The notes under the pieces were generated by a model. That model was not told where the DNA came from. It saw nothing but the letters and a program-made list of their open reading frames with translations, and searched no databases. Positions 1-9,565 of a DNA stretch of 17,392 nt are shown here, in pieces. The position numbers and the translations under genes were made by a program. Position 1 is the stretch's first letter. Every line of letters starts with the position of its first letter. Origin of the DNA: JAWLBW01 sp041687475. GTDB lineage: Bacteria > J088 > JAWLBW01. The stretch is from NCBI GenBank assembly GCA_041687475.1, contig JAWLBW010000066.1, positions 1 to 17,392 of the forward strand. The letters are read 5' to 3'.

Positions 1-158
1 CCGGGTGGGGGCTGGGGGGGGGAACGGGCGAGGTCGGGCACCCGGGGGCGTGCGCCGGGCAACCCCCGGCGCCGGCCCCGGCTCCGGAAGGAGAGAGTCG
101 CGCTCAGACAGAAGTCGATTCGCTTCAGGCGCGAGGTACCTTTCGCGGCAGGCCCGAT
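1..158. other. G/C-rich non-coding end with G-tracts and a CCGG hexamer run
   Basis: No gene can be supported here. The plus strand opens with G-tracts at 3-5, 7-11, 14-22 and 26-28 separated by 1-3 bases, which meets the usual G-quadruplex pattern. A perfect 8-bp hairpin lies at 52-72 (GCGCCGGG, five-base loop, CCCGGCGC). CCGG then recurs every six bases across about 66-87. The hairpin lies downstream of the minus-strand phosphatase gene and could help end its transcript, but no T-run follows it. The plus frames open here translate to Gly/Pro/Arg-rich peptides that run antisense into the phosphatase gene, so I treat them as composition artefacts. A gene tail entering from the left cannot be excluded. 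Confidence 0.45.
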
Positions 159-836
159 TCAGGCAAGCAGGGTGGGGTTGTCGACGAGGGGCTGCAGGTC
201 GTCGAGCAGAATGTCGGGGTCGTGGGGGGCGAGTTCGTCGCGATTGAATTTACCGGTTGAGACGGCAACCACGCGGGCGCCGATGGCGCGGGCGGCCGAA
301 ATGTCCTTCGGGGTATCGCCGATGACCCAGACCGAGTGAGCACCGGGCCCGGCCAAGGCGAGGCCCCGCTGTTCGGCGGCGCGTAGAATGTCGGCTCGCT
401 CGGGGCCGTCTTCGGCGAAGCCCCCGAAACGAATCCAGTGGTGCAATCCCCCCCGTTCGAGTTTCGACCAGCCGGCTCGCGAGAGATTGCCCGTGGCCAC
501 GCCCACCAGGTTCTCGCTTCGCTCCGACATTTTCTCGAGACAGGTCAGGGCCGCGGGCATGAGGCGAAAGCCCTGATCGCCCGGCAGGGCATCGTGAAAG
601 CGCTCGAGGTAGTGGGCCAGAAAGGCGTCGACCTCGGCATGTTCGACGGCGCGCTCGGGAAAATGAAACTCGAGCAGTGAGCGTGCGATTTCATAATCGG
701 TGGCGCCCCAGGGCGAGTAGCAGCTCATGTCGGGCGCCCGGCCGTACAACTCGGAAAACGCCTGGCGGAAGGATTGGGTGCCGATGCCGCCGGTGAGCAG
801 CAGGGTGCCGTCGATATCGAAAAGCAGAATATGCAT
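159..836 (-). CDS. HAD-superfamily phosphatase (phosphoglycolate phosphatase-like)
   Basis: A 225-residue cytoplasmic haloacid-dehalogenase-type hydrolase, expected to remove phosphate from a small phosphorylated metabolite. Motif I is DIDGT at residues 7-11, with the nucleophile D7 and acid/base D9. Motif II is ATGN around T115. Motif IV is GDTPKD at 173-178, supplying the Mg-binding acids. The alpha-helical insert after motif I, about residues 15-85, is the cap typical of the phosphoglycolate phosphatase/beta-phosphoglucomutase group. The start chosen is the ATG whose protein begins MHILLFDIDG. A longer frame adds 23 residues in front, but family members start just before motif I and a promoter overlaps that extension. 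No clear Shine-Dalgarno sequence precedes the start. The gene is alone on its strand and diverges from secA. The family is certain; the substrate is not. Confidence 0.88.
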   Translation of the reverse strand: MHILLFDIDGTLLLTGGIGTQSFRQAFSELYGRAPDMSCYSPWGATDYEIARSLLEFHFPERAVEHAEVDAFLAHYLERFHDALPGDQGFRLMPAALTCLEKMSERSENLVGVATGNLSRAGWSKLERGGLHHWIRFGGFAEDGPERADILRAAEQRGLALAGPGAHSVWVIGDTPKDISAARAIGARVVAVSTGKFNRDELAPHDPDILLDDLQPLVDNPTLLA

Positions 837-876
837 GATAGTTGAAGCGAAGCGGAAAGCCGCAGACGGTAAGAAA

Positions 877-905
877 ATCGTAAATCTGGCGGTAAGGGGT
901 GGCAA
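877..905 (-). promoter_or_regulatory. Sigma70-type promoter for the HAD phosphatase
   Basis: On the minus strand, TTGCCA (plus 900-905) is separated by exactly 17 bases from TACGAT (plus 877-882). This is close to the TTGACA/TATAAT consensus with ideal spacing. Transcription would begin near 870, giving a leader of about 34 bases before the ATG at 836. It also explains why the longer in-frame extension to 905 is unlikely to be translated. Confidence 0.55.
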
Positions 906-1024
906 ACCGGCCAGACAGGTCTTATGTTTGAGGAATGCGGCTCGGCTTCAGCATGCGCTGCGAAGCCCCCCGAGGGGAATCGATGGCGGTCGAAAGCCGG
1001 TGCCTTGCACCGTTTCCTCAATGT

Positions 1025-1041
1025 TTGCAGGTACTTGCAGG
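1025..1041 (+). repeat. TTGCAGG direct repeat, one helical turn apart
   Basis: TTGCAGG occurs at 1025-1031 and again at 1035-1041, a period of 10 bases that puts both copies on the same face of the helix. It sits about 150 bases before the secA start. It could be an operator half-site pair or chance. Confidence 0.35.
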
Positions 1042-1042
1042 G

Positions 1043-1067
1043 AAAAAGGGGGTGGCTCGCGCCACCC
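1043..1067 (-). terminator. Terminator-like hairpin facing left, upstream of secA
   Basis: A perfect 7-bp stem GGGTGGC/GCCACCC (1050-1056 with 1061-1067) closes a four-base loop. On the minus strand it is followed, two bases later, by five T residues (plus 1043-1047 are A). That is the form of an intrinsic terminator for leftward transcription, although no minus-strand gene is visible to its right. It may block antisense read-through towards the phosphatase gene, or be a structural element in the secA leader region. Confidence 0.45.
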
Positions 1068-1192
1068 ATGTATGATAGCATAAGTTTCTTGTCTTTCGCG
1101 CGCCGCGCAGGGCCGATGTGTAACTGTGGGCGAACGCAGATACCGTGCGCCGCCTGGCGCGCGTGAACGAGTTTTCACCCGGGACGGTTGTC

Positions 1193-3991
<2,799 letters not shown>

Positions 3992-4013
3992 GCGCCGACA
4001 TTGTACGGATTCG

Positions 4014-4042
4014 AAAAAAGGCAGCCTCAGGCTGCCTTTTTT
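4014..4042 (+). terminator. Intrinsic terminator of secA
   Basis: A perfect inverted repeat: AAAAAAGGCAGCC at 4014-4026, loop TCA, GGCTGCCTTTTTT at 4030-4042. The GC-rich core followed by six T residues lies 22 bases after the secA stop. Because the A-run mirrors the T-run it could work in both directions, but it faces secA and isolates it from the signalling operon downstream. Confidence 0.92.
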
Positions 4043-4091
4043 CGTTCGTAGGGTTTCTGCGCCTCTCCCACCTCTCCGGGCTTTCACCCCT

Positions 4092-4131
4092 CCGGCCTCA
4101 TCGTTTCGGAGTGCCTCCGACATACGGCCGG
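4092..4131. repeat. Nested inverted repeats, candidate upstream activator site
   Basis: An inner palindrome TCGGAG-TGC-CTCCGA (4106-4120) sits inside an outer inverted repeat CCGGCC (4092-4097) / GGCCGG (4126-4131). The inner centre is about 146 bases before the predicted start of the sigma54 promoter at 4233, the usual range for an enhancer bound by an NtrC-type dimer. The symmetry is seen directly; its role as a binding site is inferred. Confidence 0.45.
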
Positions 4132-4152
4132 GCTACGTGGCGTCTACCGGAC

Positions 4153-4172
4153 GCGGGTTTGAACATACCCGC
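4153..4172. repeat. Second palindrome, candidate activator-binding site
   Basis: GCGGGT (4153-4158) and ACCCGC (4167-4172) form perfect 6-bp arms around an eight-base spacer, centred about 97 bases before the predicted sigma54 transcription start. A further CGGGT at about 4184-4188 can pair with the right arm, so half-sites recur here. The arms differ in sequence from the TCGGAG palindrome, so both need not bind the same protein. Confidence 0.4.
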
Positions 4173-4232
4173 CTGCTCACCGACGGGTAGAATTTCACCA
4201 CTCTCCCGATGCCTCGCACGCAGGCGAAAACA

Positions 4233-4247
4233 TGGCACAAGTCTTGC
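4233..4247 (+). promoter_or_regulatory. Sigma54 (-24/-12) promoter of the signalling operon
   Basis: TGGCAC at 4233-4238, five bases, then TTGC at 4244-4247, followed by T. This matches the RpoN consensus TGGCAC-N5-TTGC at every core position, with the required ten bases between GG and GC. The start would be near A4259, about 48 bases before the first gene. The first gene encodes a sigma54-dependent activator, so the promoter strongly suggests autoregulation. Confidence 0.82.
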
Positions 4248-4306
4248 TCTATCGGGTAACAGCGACCGCGTAGTTGTTCACCCCTTTTCGCCTTGCAAGA
4301 AAGCCT

Positions 4307-5749
4307 ATGAATGTCGGACCCTCGACCACTGTTCTCATCATCGACGACGACGTGAACATTCTTTCGTCGTTGAAACGTGCCCTGCGATTTGCAGAATTCG
4401 ATGTCCATGCGATTTCCGACCCCTCGGAGGCCCTGCAGGCGGTCGAGAAGGTGCGTCCCGACATCATTCTGCTCGATGTGCGCATGCCCATATCGGGGCT
4501 CGACGTGCTCAGGTGCTTCAGCCAGCATGGGGTCGATGCCGAAATCATCGTCATGACCGGATACGGCACGGTCGAAATGGCCGTTCAGGCCGTGAGAGAC
4601 GGCGCCTTCGATTTCATCGGCAAACCATTCGAACATCCCGACACCCTCATTCTGAAGATCAGGCGAGCGCTGGAGCACCGAAATCTTGTTCGCCGTACCC
4701 GCGAACTCGAGCGGGTGGCACTGGTCGATTTTCCCTTCGTACTGGGACGCAGCCGCCAGATGCAGGAAATTGAGCGCATGGTTGGTCGCGTGGCCCCGAC
4801 GAACAGCGTTGCCCTGGTGACCGGCGAGACCGGTGTGGGCAAGGAAATGGTGGCGCGGGCCATTCACCGCTACAGCAACCGTGCCGACAGGCCCTTTCTG
4901 GCCGTCAACTGCTCGGCACTGAGCGAACAGCTCATCGAAAGTGAATTATTCGGCCACGAGAAAGGCAGCTTCACCGGCGCCATGAGCCGGCACGACGGAC
5001 TCTTCATCGAGGCCGACGGCGGCACGCTGTTTCTCGACGAAGTCGGCGAAATGCCCATCGGCCTGCAGGCCAAGCTGCTGCGGGTGCTGCAGGAAGGCGA
5101 GGTGCGGCGGGTAGGCAGTAATCACTCGAAAAAGGTTGACGTGCGCCTCATTGCCGCCACGAACCGCGATCTTCGACAGGAAGTCGCGCGGGGAACCTTT
5201 CGCGAAGACCTTTACTACCGGCTGAATGTGGTGAACCTGCACATTCCGCCGCTGCGCGAACGCCGTGAAGACATTCCGGCACTTGCCGCGCATCTGCTTG
5301 CCAAGCACCAGGAAGGTCTCGCCCCCGATGAAACGAAACGTCTCGCGCCCCATACGCTCGAACTGCTTGAACGCTACCGTTGGCCGGGCAACGTACGCGA
5401 ACTGGAGAACGTCGTGCAGCGGGCCCTCATTCTCAGCGACTCGAAGCTCGTGCAGACGCATACCTTGCCGCCTCACCTGCTCGACACCATCGAGACCGAT
5501 GGGCAGCCGCTTTCCTTGCGGGTCGATCTTGCCTACCAGGAGGCGAAACACGCCTTCGTCGAAAAATTCGACCGCGCCTACCTCGAGGCACTGCTCGAAA
5601 GGTTCGCCGGCAACATGAGTCGCGCGGCCGAATTCGCCGGCATGGATCGCAGCAACTTCCGCAAACTGGTCATCAGGGCCGGCCTGCACAGGGCAGGGGG
5701 CGACGAAGGCTACGCCAACGAGGCTGAGCGATCGATGGTGTTCGTATGA
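4307..5749 (+). CDS. Sigma54-dependent response regulator, NtrC family
   Basis: A 480-residue enhancer-binding protein that, once phosphorylated, remodels RNA polymerase-sigma54 by ATP hydrolysis. Order: receiver domain 7-122 with acid pocket D13-D15, phospho-acceptor D57, T84 and K106. The AAA+ domain (about 145-380) has Walker A GETGVGKE at 173-180, the sigma54-contact loop GSFTGA at 220-225 (a common GAFTGA variant) and Walker B LFLDEV at 241-246. The WPGNVRELENV motif lies at the end of the AAA+ module. A Fis-type helix-turn-helix (AAEFAGMDRSNFRKL) lies near the C terminus. The start chosen is the ATG at 4307 with AAGAAAG in front; an ATG 11 codons earlier lies too close to the predicted transcript start. 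The stop overlaps the next ATG in an ATGA. All functional residues appear intact. Target promoters outside its own operon are unknown. Confidence 0.95.
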   Translation: MNVGPSTTVLIIDDDVNILSSLKRALRFAEFDVHAISDPSEALQAVEKVRPDIILLDVRMPISGLDVLRCFSQHGVDAEIIVMTGYGTVEMAVQAVRDGAFDFIGKPFEHPDTLILKIRRALEHRNLVRRTRELERVALVDFPFVLGRSRQMQEIERMVGRVAPTNSVALVTGETGVGKEMVARAIHRYSNRADRPFLAVNCSALSEQLIESELFGHEKGSFTGAMSRHDGLFIEADGGTLFLDEVGEMPIGLQAKLLRVLQEGEVRRVGSNHSKKVDVRLIAATNRDLRQEVARGTFREDLYYRLNVVNLHIPPLRERREDIPALAAHLLAKHQEGLAPDETKRLAPHTLELLERYRWPGNVRELENVVQRALILSDSKLVQTHTLPPHLLDTIETDGQPLSLRVDLAYQEAKHAFVEKFDRAYLEALLERFAGNMSRAAEFAGMDRSNFRKLVIRAGLHRAGGDEGYANEAERSMVFV

Positions 5750-6858
5750 AACCCGTGGTTCTTTTCGTCGACGACGAACTTCCGATTCTCAAGGCGATTC
5801 GCCGCCTGTTTCGCGAGGCGCCTTATCAGGTCATGACATCGCCCGATCCGCAGGCGGCCCTCGAACTGATACCGGAATACCGCCCCGAAGTGATTGTTTC
5901 CGACTATCGCTTGCCGGGCATGGACGGCGTAACCTTTCTTCAGGAGGCAGAACGCGTGTGGCCCGATTGCGTGCGAATTCTGCTGACAGGCTATGCCGAC
6001 GTGGCCACGGCGCAGGAGGCCATCAACGATGCGCGGGTTTTTCGCTTTCTGACAAAGCCCTGGAAGGAGCTTGAGCTGCACGGCGCCATTCAGTCGGCGC
6101 TTTTCGAGCTGGAGCGCAGGCGAGAAGAAAGGTCGCGGTTGAACGCCGAGCGTGAAAGCAATCAGCTGCTGAAAAGCATCAACGAGTCGCTTCAGGCGCA
6201 GCTCATCGAGAAAGAGGGCGCCATGTCCGACCGCGAACGCATGTTGAAGACTCAGTTTGCAGCTACGGCGCGGGGTATGCTTACCGCGCTGGCCGAACGA
6301 AGTCCGCGATTGCATGCCGTGGCCGAGCGTACCGCCTTTGCTTCGGGCCGCATTGCCTTGCTTGCGGGTGAGACCTGGCTGCGTGACACGGCCGTGCTCG
6401 CCGGCCTGCTGCATGATATCGGTTACCTGGCCCTGCCCGACCGCCTGAGCATGGAATCGCGAGACCTGGCGGCGCTGCGCGAACACTGCGATGCGGGGGC
6501 GCGTCTTCTTGAAAGTGCGAGTTACCCGCCCATGATGGTCGAGGGCGTGCGTCACCATCATGAAAACTGGGACGCCTCGGGGCCGCGTGGTCTCAAGGGA
6601 ACGCAGATTCCCTTTCTGTCGCGATGCCTGCGCCTGGCCGATCTTCTCGTCGGATCGCTGCAGGGCTACCGTACCTTCGACAGCTTACCCGACGAAGCGC
6701 TGATGGCGGTCGTCGACGGGGCTCTCGGACGGCAGATCGATCCGCGCCTGGGGGCGCTGGTGATTCAGGAGATCAAGGTGAACGGGGCACGCTCCTTCTT
6801 TACCAGGCAGCCGCCGCAACTGCCTGAATTCGAACACCTCAATCTTGTTGCCATGTAG
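5746..6858 (+). CDS. Response regulator with variant HD-GYP domain
   Basis: A 370-residue RpfG-like protein. The receiver domain (1-122) has D9/D10, phospho-acceptor D53, the T of LLTGYAD and the K of LTKPW. A charged probable coiled coil follows at about 120-170. The HD-GYP domain (about 185-345) belongs to a family that hydrolyses cyclic di-GMP or related dinucleotides at a metal centre. Metal ligands look intact: H223-D224, H247, H271-H272 and the D of RLAD. Two family-defining features are changed. The GYP tyrosine is missing, since residues 276-285 read DASG-PRGLKG where relatives have DGSGYPRGLKG. The lysine of HDIGK is tyrosine (Y227). It may be a weak or altered phosphodiesterase or a nucleotide sensor. 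Translation is coupled to the upstream gene by the ATGA overlap, so both are made together. Confidence 0.9.
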   Translation: MKPVVLFVDDELPILKAIRRLFREAPYQVMTSPDPQAALELIPEYRPEVIVSDYRLPGMDGVTFLQEAERVWPDCVRILLTGYADVATAQEAINDARVFRFLTKPWKELELHGAIQSALFELERRREERSRLNAERESNQLLKSINESLQAQLIEKEGAMSDRERMLKTQFAATARGMLTALAERSPRLHAVAERTAFASGRIALLAGETWLRDTAVLAGLLHDIGYLALPDRLSMESRDLAALREHCDAGARLLESASYPPMMVEGVRHHHENWDASGPRGLKGTQIPFLSRCLRLADLLVGSLQGYRTFDSLPDEALMAVVDGALGRQIDPRLGALVIQEIKVNGARSFFTRQPPQLPEFEHLNLVAM

Positions 6859-6867
6859 GAAGAGCGA

Positions 6868-7272
6868 ATGGAAACCAAACGCGTCCTTATCGTCGACGAC
6901 GATCTGCTCGTGCGAAATGCGCTGTTGCGTTGTCTGCGCTCCGAAGCCTACGAGGTCGAAACCGCCGCCTCGGGGCGTGCGGCGTACGACAAGTTGACTT
7001 CGCAACGGTACGTGGTCGTGATAAGCGACCTTAAGATGCCAGGGATCGACGGAATGGCCCTGCTTCGCTGGATATCAGAGAACCAACCCCGGGTAGGGCG
7101 GATACTGCTGACGGGGCATGCCGATCTGGAAAACGTTCTGGCGGCGATCAATGAATGCGGCGTGTTCCGCATCGTGCAGAAGCCATGGGATGACGCCGAG
7201 CTACGCGTACTGGTGCGTGCCGCGGTCGACGATGCCGCCATAGACGGAGCCGGCGCCCGGGAACGTGCGTAA
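6868..7272 (+). CDS. Stand-alone receiver-domain response regulator
   Basis: A 134-residue single-domain CheY-like protein with no output domain. The acid pocket is D10-D12, the phospho-acceptor D54 (in SDLKMPGIDG), the switch threonine is in LLTGHAD and the conserved lysine in QKPW. The stretch RILLTG-AD---AAIN--VFR---KPW is shared with the receiver of the HD-GYP protein next door, so the two receivers probably arose by duplication. The Shine-Dalgarno AGGAAG (6857-6862) overlaps the stop of the preceding gene, 5 bases before the ATG. It may act as a phosphate sink, a relay step or a protein-interaction switch for the kinase encoded next. The tail (residues 125-134) is Ala/Gly/Arg-rich and looks unstructured. 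Confidence 0.9.
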   Translation: METKRVLIVDDDLLVRNALLRCLRSEAYEVETAASGRAAYDKLTSQRYVVVISDLKMPGIDGMALLRWISENQPRVGRILLTGHADLENVLAAINECGVFRIVQKPWDDAELRVLVRAAVDDAAIDGAGARERA

Positions 7273-7292
7273 CGAAGACGGGCCGGCGCAGT

Positions 7293-8684
7293 ATGGAACC
7301 GTTTGAAAAGCTCCTTCGATTGTTTGACGGTTTTCCCTCGCCCAGCGAAACCATTCGTCGGGCGGCCGGACTTCTGCGTGAAACCTTTTCTGCCGAGGCG
7401 GTTGGTTTTCTCGTCTACTCGTCGCGTTCAAGAAGCCTGGTGTTTCAGGTGGTTGACGGCGGAGCAGAGAACCTTGTTGGCACCGGAATTAGCGACGGCC
7501 CCGGGGTTGCCTGGTGGGCCTTTCGGCATGGGTTCGTGACCGTCGAAGACTGTGCTTCCGACGCGCGCTTTTCGGGTATGGTCGATGAAAGCACCGGCTT
7601 CGGCACGCGTAATCTGGTTGCGTTGCCATTCGGCTACCGGGGAAAGGCTCTCGGCGTGATTGAATTGTTGAATGTGCCTTCCGTCAACGGCGAGGTCGCT
7701 GCCGAGCGACGTGCCGCCCTCATGCTCATGGCCGGCCATATCGGGGTTGCCTATGCCGCCGCCAACCTTCACCACCGACTTGCCCTGCAGAAGAAACGAT
7801 TGGAACAGGCGAATCTCGACCTTGAACGGAAGGTCGATGAGCGCACCGGCGAACTGCGGGCAACGCTCGCCCGGCTGCAGAAGCAGAATGAGTTGCTGCA
7901 GCGTACGCAGACCCAGCTCGTACAGACCGAAAAAATGGCTGCCCTGGGGCAACTTGCGGCCGGCGTTGCCCACGAGATCAACAACCCTATCGGCTTCATT
8001 GCGTCGAATCTGAATACGGCGCGTGAGTATCTCGACCAGTTGTTGACCTACGCCAACAGGCTGGCCGAGGCCAACCCCGCGACTGCGCCTGTTTACCGCA
8101 AGAAATACGATATCGACTTCGTTGAGTCCGATACCCTGCGGTTGGTCGATGAGTGCCTTGAGGGTACGGTGCGGGTCACGAACATCGTACGCAATTTGAA
8201 GGAGTTTGCGCATCAGAGCCGCGGCGAAGTCGCGGCCGTTAACGTGGGCGAACTCATTGATCGTACGCTTTCCATTGCCCTCAGTCCCTACAGGCACAAG
8301 GTCGACGTTTGCAAGGAATACCAGGCACCCGAGAGTCTGGTCTGCGACGCCCAAGCCCTGGGACAGGTCATTCTGAACCTGGCCGTCAATGCGGCGCAGG
8401 CCATTGTCGAGCATGGTGTGATTACCGTGCGAACGGCCCTGAAGAACGATACCTTTGTGGTCGAGGTCGAAGACACGGGTTGCGGCATTGCCGAAGAGAA
8501 CCTGCACCGCATTTTCGAGCCGTTCTTTACAACAAAAGAGGTCGGTGTCGGTACCGGCCTCGGACTGAGTACCTGCTTCCACCTGATAAGGCAGGCCGGC
8601 GGCGATATCAAGGTGCGTTCGACGGTCGGCCGGGGAACGGTCTTTTGCCTCGAACTGCCGCGCAACGTCGAGGTTGCCGCCTGA
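7293..8684 (+). CDS. Cytoplasmic GAF-domain sensor histidine kinase
   Basis: A 463-residue kinase with no transmembrane segment or signal peptide. A GAF-type sensory domain occupies about residues 15-155, followed by a long charged coiled coil (about 160-215). The dimerization/phospho-acceptor H-box AHEINNP has H227. The catalytic domain has an N-box around N362-N366 (NLAVNAAQA), G1 box DTGCGI 394-399, F-box FEPFF 408-412 and G2 box GTGLGLS 420-426. All catalytic boxes are intact. It is the last gene of the signalling operon and the natural phosphodonor for the three receivers encoded just upstream. The GAF ligand cannot be read from sequence; C87 is the only cysteine in that domain. The start ATG has only a weak ribosome binding site, and a 20-base gap separates it from the preceding gene. 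Confidence 0.93.
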   Translation: MEPFEKLLRLFDGFPSPSETIRRAAGLLRETFSAEAVGFLVYSSRSRSLVFQVVDGGAENLVGTGISDGPGVAWWAFRHGFVTVEDCASDARFSGMVDESTGFGTRNLVALPFGYRGKALGVIELLNVPSVNGEVAAERRAALMLMAGHIGVAYAAANLHHRLALQKKRLEQANLDLERKVDERTGELRATLARLQKQNELLQRTQTQLVQTEKMAALGQLAAGVAHEINNPIGFIASNLNTAREYLDQLLTYANRLAEANPATAPVYRKKYDIDFVESDTLRLVDECLEGTVRVTNIVRNLKEFAHQSRGEVAAVNVGELIDRTLSIALSPYRHKVDVCKEYQAPESLVCDAQALGQVILNLAVNAAQAIVEHGVITVRTALKNDTFVVEVEDTGCGIAEENLHRIFEPFFTTKEVGVGTGLGLSTCFHLIRQAGGDIKVRSTVGRGTVFCLELPRNVEVAA

Positions 8685-8732
8685 GGGCGCATCCTCATTG
8701 GGCCTGACGTCCAGGCAGCACAGATAGCAAAG

Positions 8733-8757
8733 GGGCCCCCGACCGGGTCGAGGGCCC
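8733..8757. terminator. Hairpin between convergent kinase and spondin genes
   Basis: GGGCCCCCGA (8733-8742) pairs with TCGAGGGCCC (8748-8757) over ten positions with one mismatch, around a five-base loop. It sits 48 bases after the kinase stop and 22 bases after the spondin stop. T-runs are short on both sides (TT on plus, TTT on minus). It is probably a shared bidirectional terminator, though a weak one by the U-tract criterion. Confidence 0.6.
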
Positions 8758-8779
8758 TTCGGGCATTGACGAATGCAGG

Positions 8780-9565
8780 CTACTCCTGCTCGGGTTGCGG
8801 CACGTCGTCAGGCTGCTGTTCCTGCTCCTGGTTCTGTTGCTGGTCGGAACTGCGCTCGATAATTACCTTCGCCACCGGGTTGCGCCAGTCGAAGATGGAA
8901 GGATCGAGATCGCCCACGGCGTGAATGCCGTTGTGCACGTGAACGAAGCCCTCGGCATTGGCCTCGGCTCTCACGCCGGGGTTGTTGCAGGGCTCGCCCG
9001 GTATGGAACCACACTGCTCGTTGTTCTCTTCCGTACCGGCATCATAGGCCACGCTGTCGTTGATGCTGACCTGTCGGTTCGTGGGCTGCGATACGCTGTC
9101 GATAGCGTAAAAGCCATCGTTGGTGGTTGTGAGCATGCCGATCGCCGATATGACCTCATCGGGGCCGGCCTGAAGGGTGACCGTCGTAGACTCACCCGGC
9201 GCCAGTGGGCCGGTGGCCACCGTGACGCCCGTTATCTGCGGAGTGTTCTGAATAAGGTCTGTAAGGAGTCCGTAGTCGGCATCTTCGGCCAGTGCGCGCA
9301 AGGGATCGCTCGCGGGCTCGCCCAGCGTGAACAAACGCACCTCGGGCCGGTGAGCCGCGACGGCCGGCGGCGAGAACGTCTGCCCCTTCGTGGTGTTGGT
9401 GATCGTGACCTGGTAGGTAACCCGGTCGGCGCCATTGTCGCCGTTATCGCCGTTCACCTGTTGCGTGAAGAGCACATGCGCGCCGTTCGGACCCACTGCC
9501 GAGGCTACCCCTGCAGCCGAAATCGAGGCTGCAATCAGAAAGCACAACCAAAGAATTTGTCTCAT
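8780..9565 (-). CDS. Exported spondin-domain protein
   Basis: A 261-residue secreted protein. A classical signal peptide occupies residues 1-23 (hydrophobic core LWLCFLIAASISAAGVA, likely cut after ASA). The mature part, about 28-235, matches the bacterial spondin-domain family in its features: an early EVRLFTLGEPA segment, ALAEDADYG, GFYAIDS, AYDAGTEENNE, a probable disulfide C185/C193 in an IPGEPC context, then GFVHVHNGIHAVGDLDP and FDWRNPVAKV. Three NGD/NGA units (38-46) and an acidic Gln/Glu/Pro-rich tail (241-261) flank it. The start is set by the signal peptide and a GGAGA Shine-Dalgarno (plus 9571-9575); an extension of 48 codons upstream is not credible. Animal spondins are matrix proteins; the bacterial role is not established. 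It diverges from the membrane protease gene. Confidence 0.85.
   Translation of the reverse strand: MRQILWLCFLIAASISAAGVASAVGPNGAHVLFTQQVNGDNGDNGADRVTYQVTITNTTKGQTFSPPAVAAHRPEVRLFTLGEPASDPLRALAEDADYGLLTDLIQNTPQITGVTVATGPLAPGESTTVTLQAGPDEVISAIGMLTTTNDGFYAIDSVSQPTNRQVSINDSVAYDAGTEENNEQCGSIPGEPCNNPGVRAEANAEGFVHVHNGIHAVGDLDPSIFDWRNPVAKVIIERSSDQQQNQEQEQQPDDVPQPEQE

Larger units (their letters stand above)
837..1192. other. Divergent intergenic region between the phosphatase gene and secA
   Basis: About 356 bases without a convincing gene. Besides the minus-strand promoter it holds a 10-base-period direct repeat (1025-1041), a terminator-like hairpin facing left (1043-1067), and a TATGAT hexamer at 1071-1076 that could be a -10 element for secA but has no good -35 at 16-18 bases. 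Short frames here are Arg/Ser/Cys-rich and overlap on both strands, with no plausible ribosome binding sites. The secA promoter must lie here or close by, but I cannot place it. Confidence 0.5.

Noticed and set aside
5..247. GTG-initiated plus-strand frame at the left edge
   Set aside because: Gly/Arg-rich translation from G-rich DNA; its second half is antisense to the phosphatase gene.
1071..1076. TATGAT as the secA -10 element
   Set aside because: No acceptable -35 at 16-18 bases (the position falls in the G-run and hairpin) and no extended -10 TG at the right place; kept only as a possibility.
7428..8582. 384-codon open frame on the minus strand across the histidine kinase
   Set aside because: The opposite strand encodes every kinase box intact; the shadow frame has no motif.
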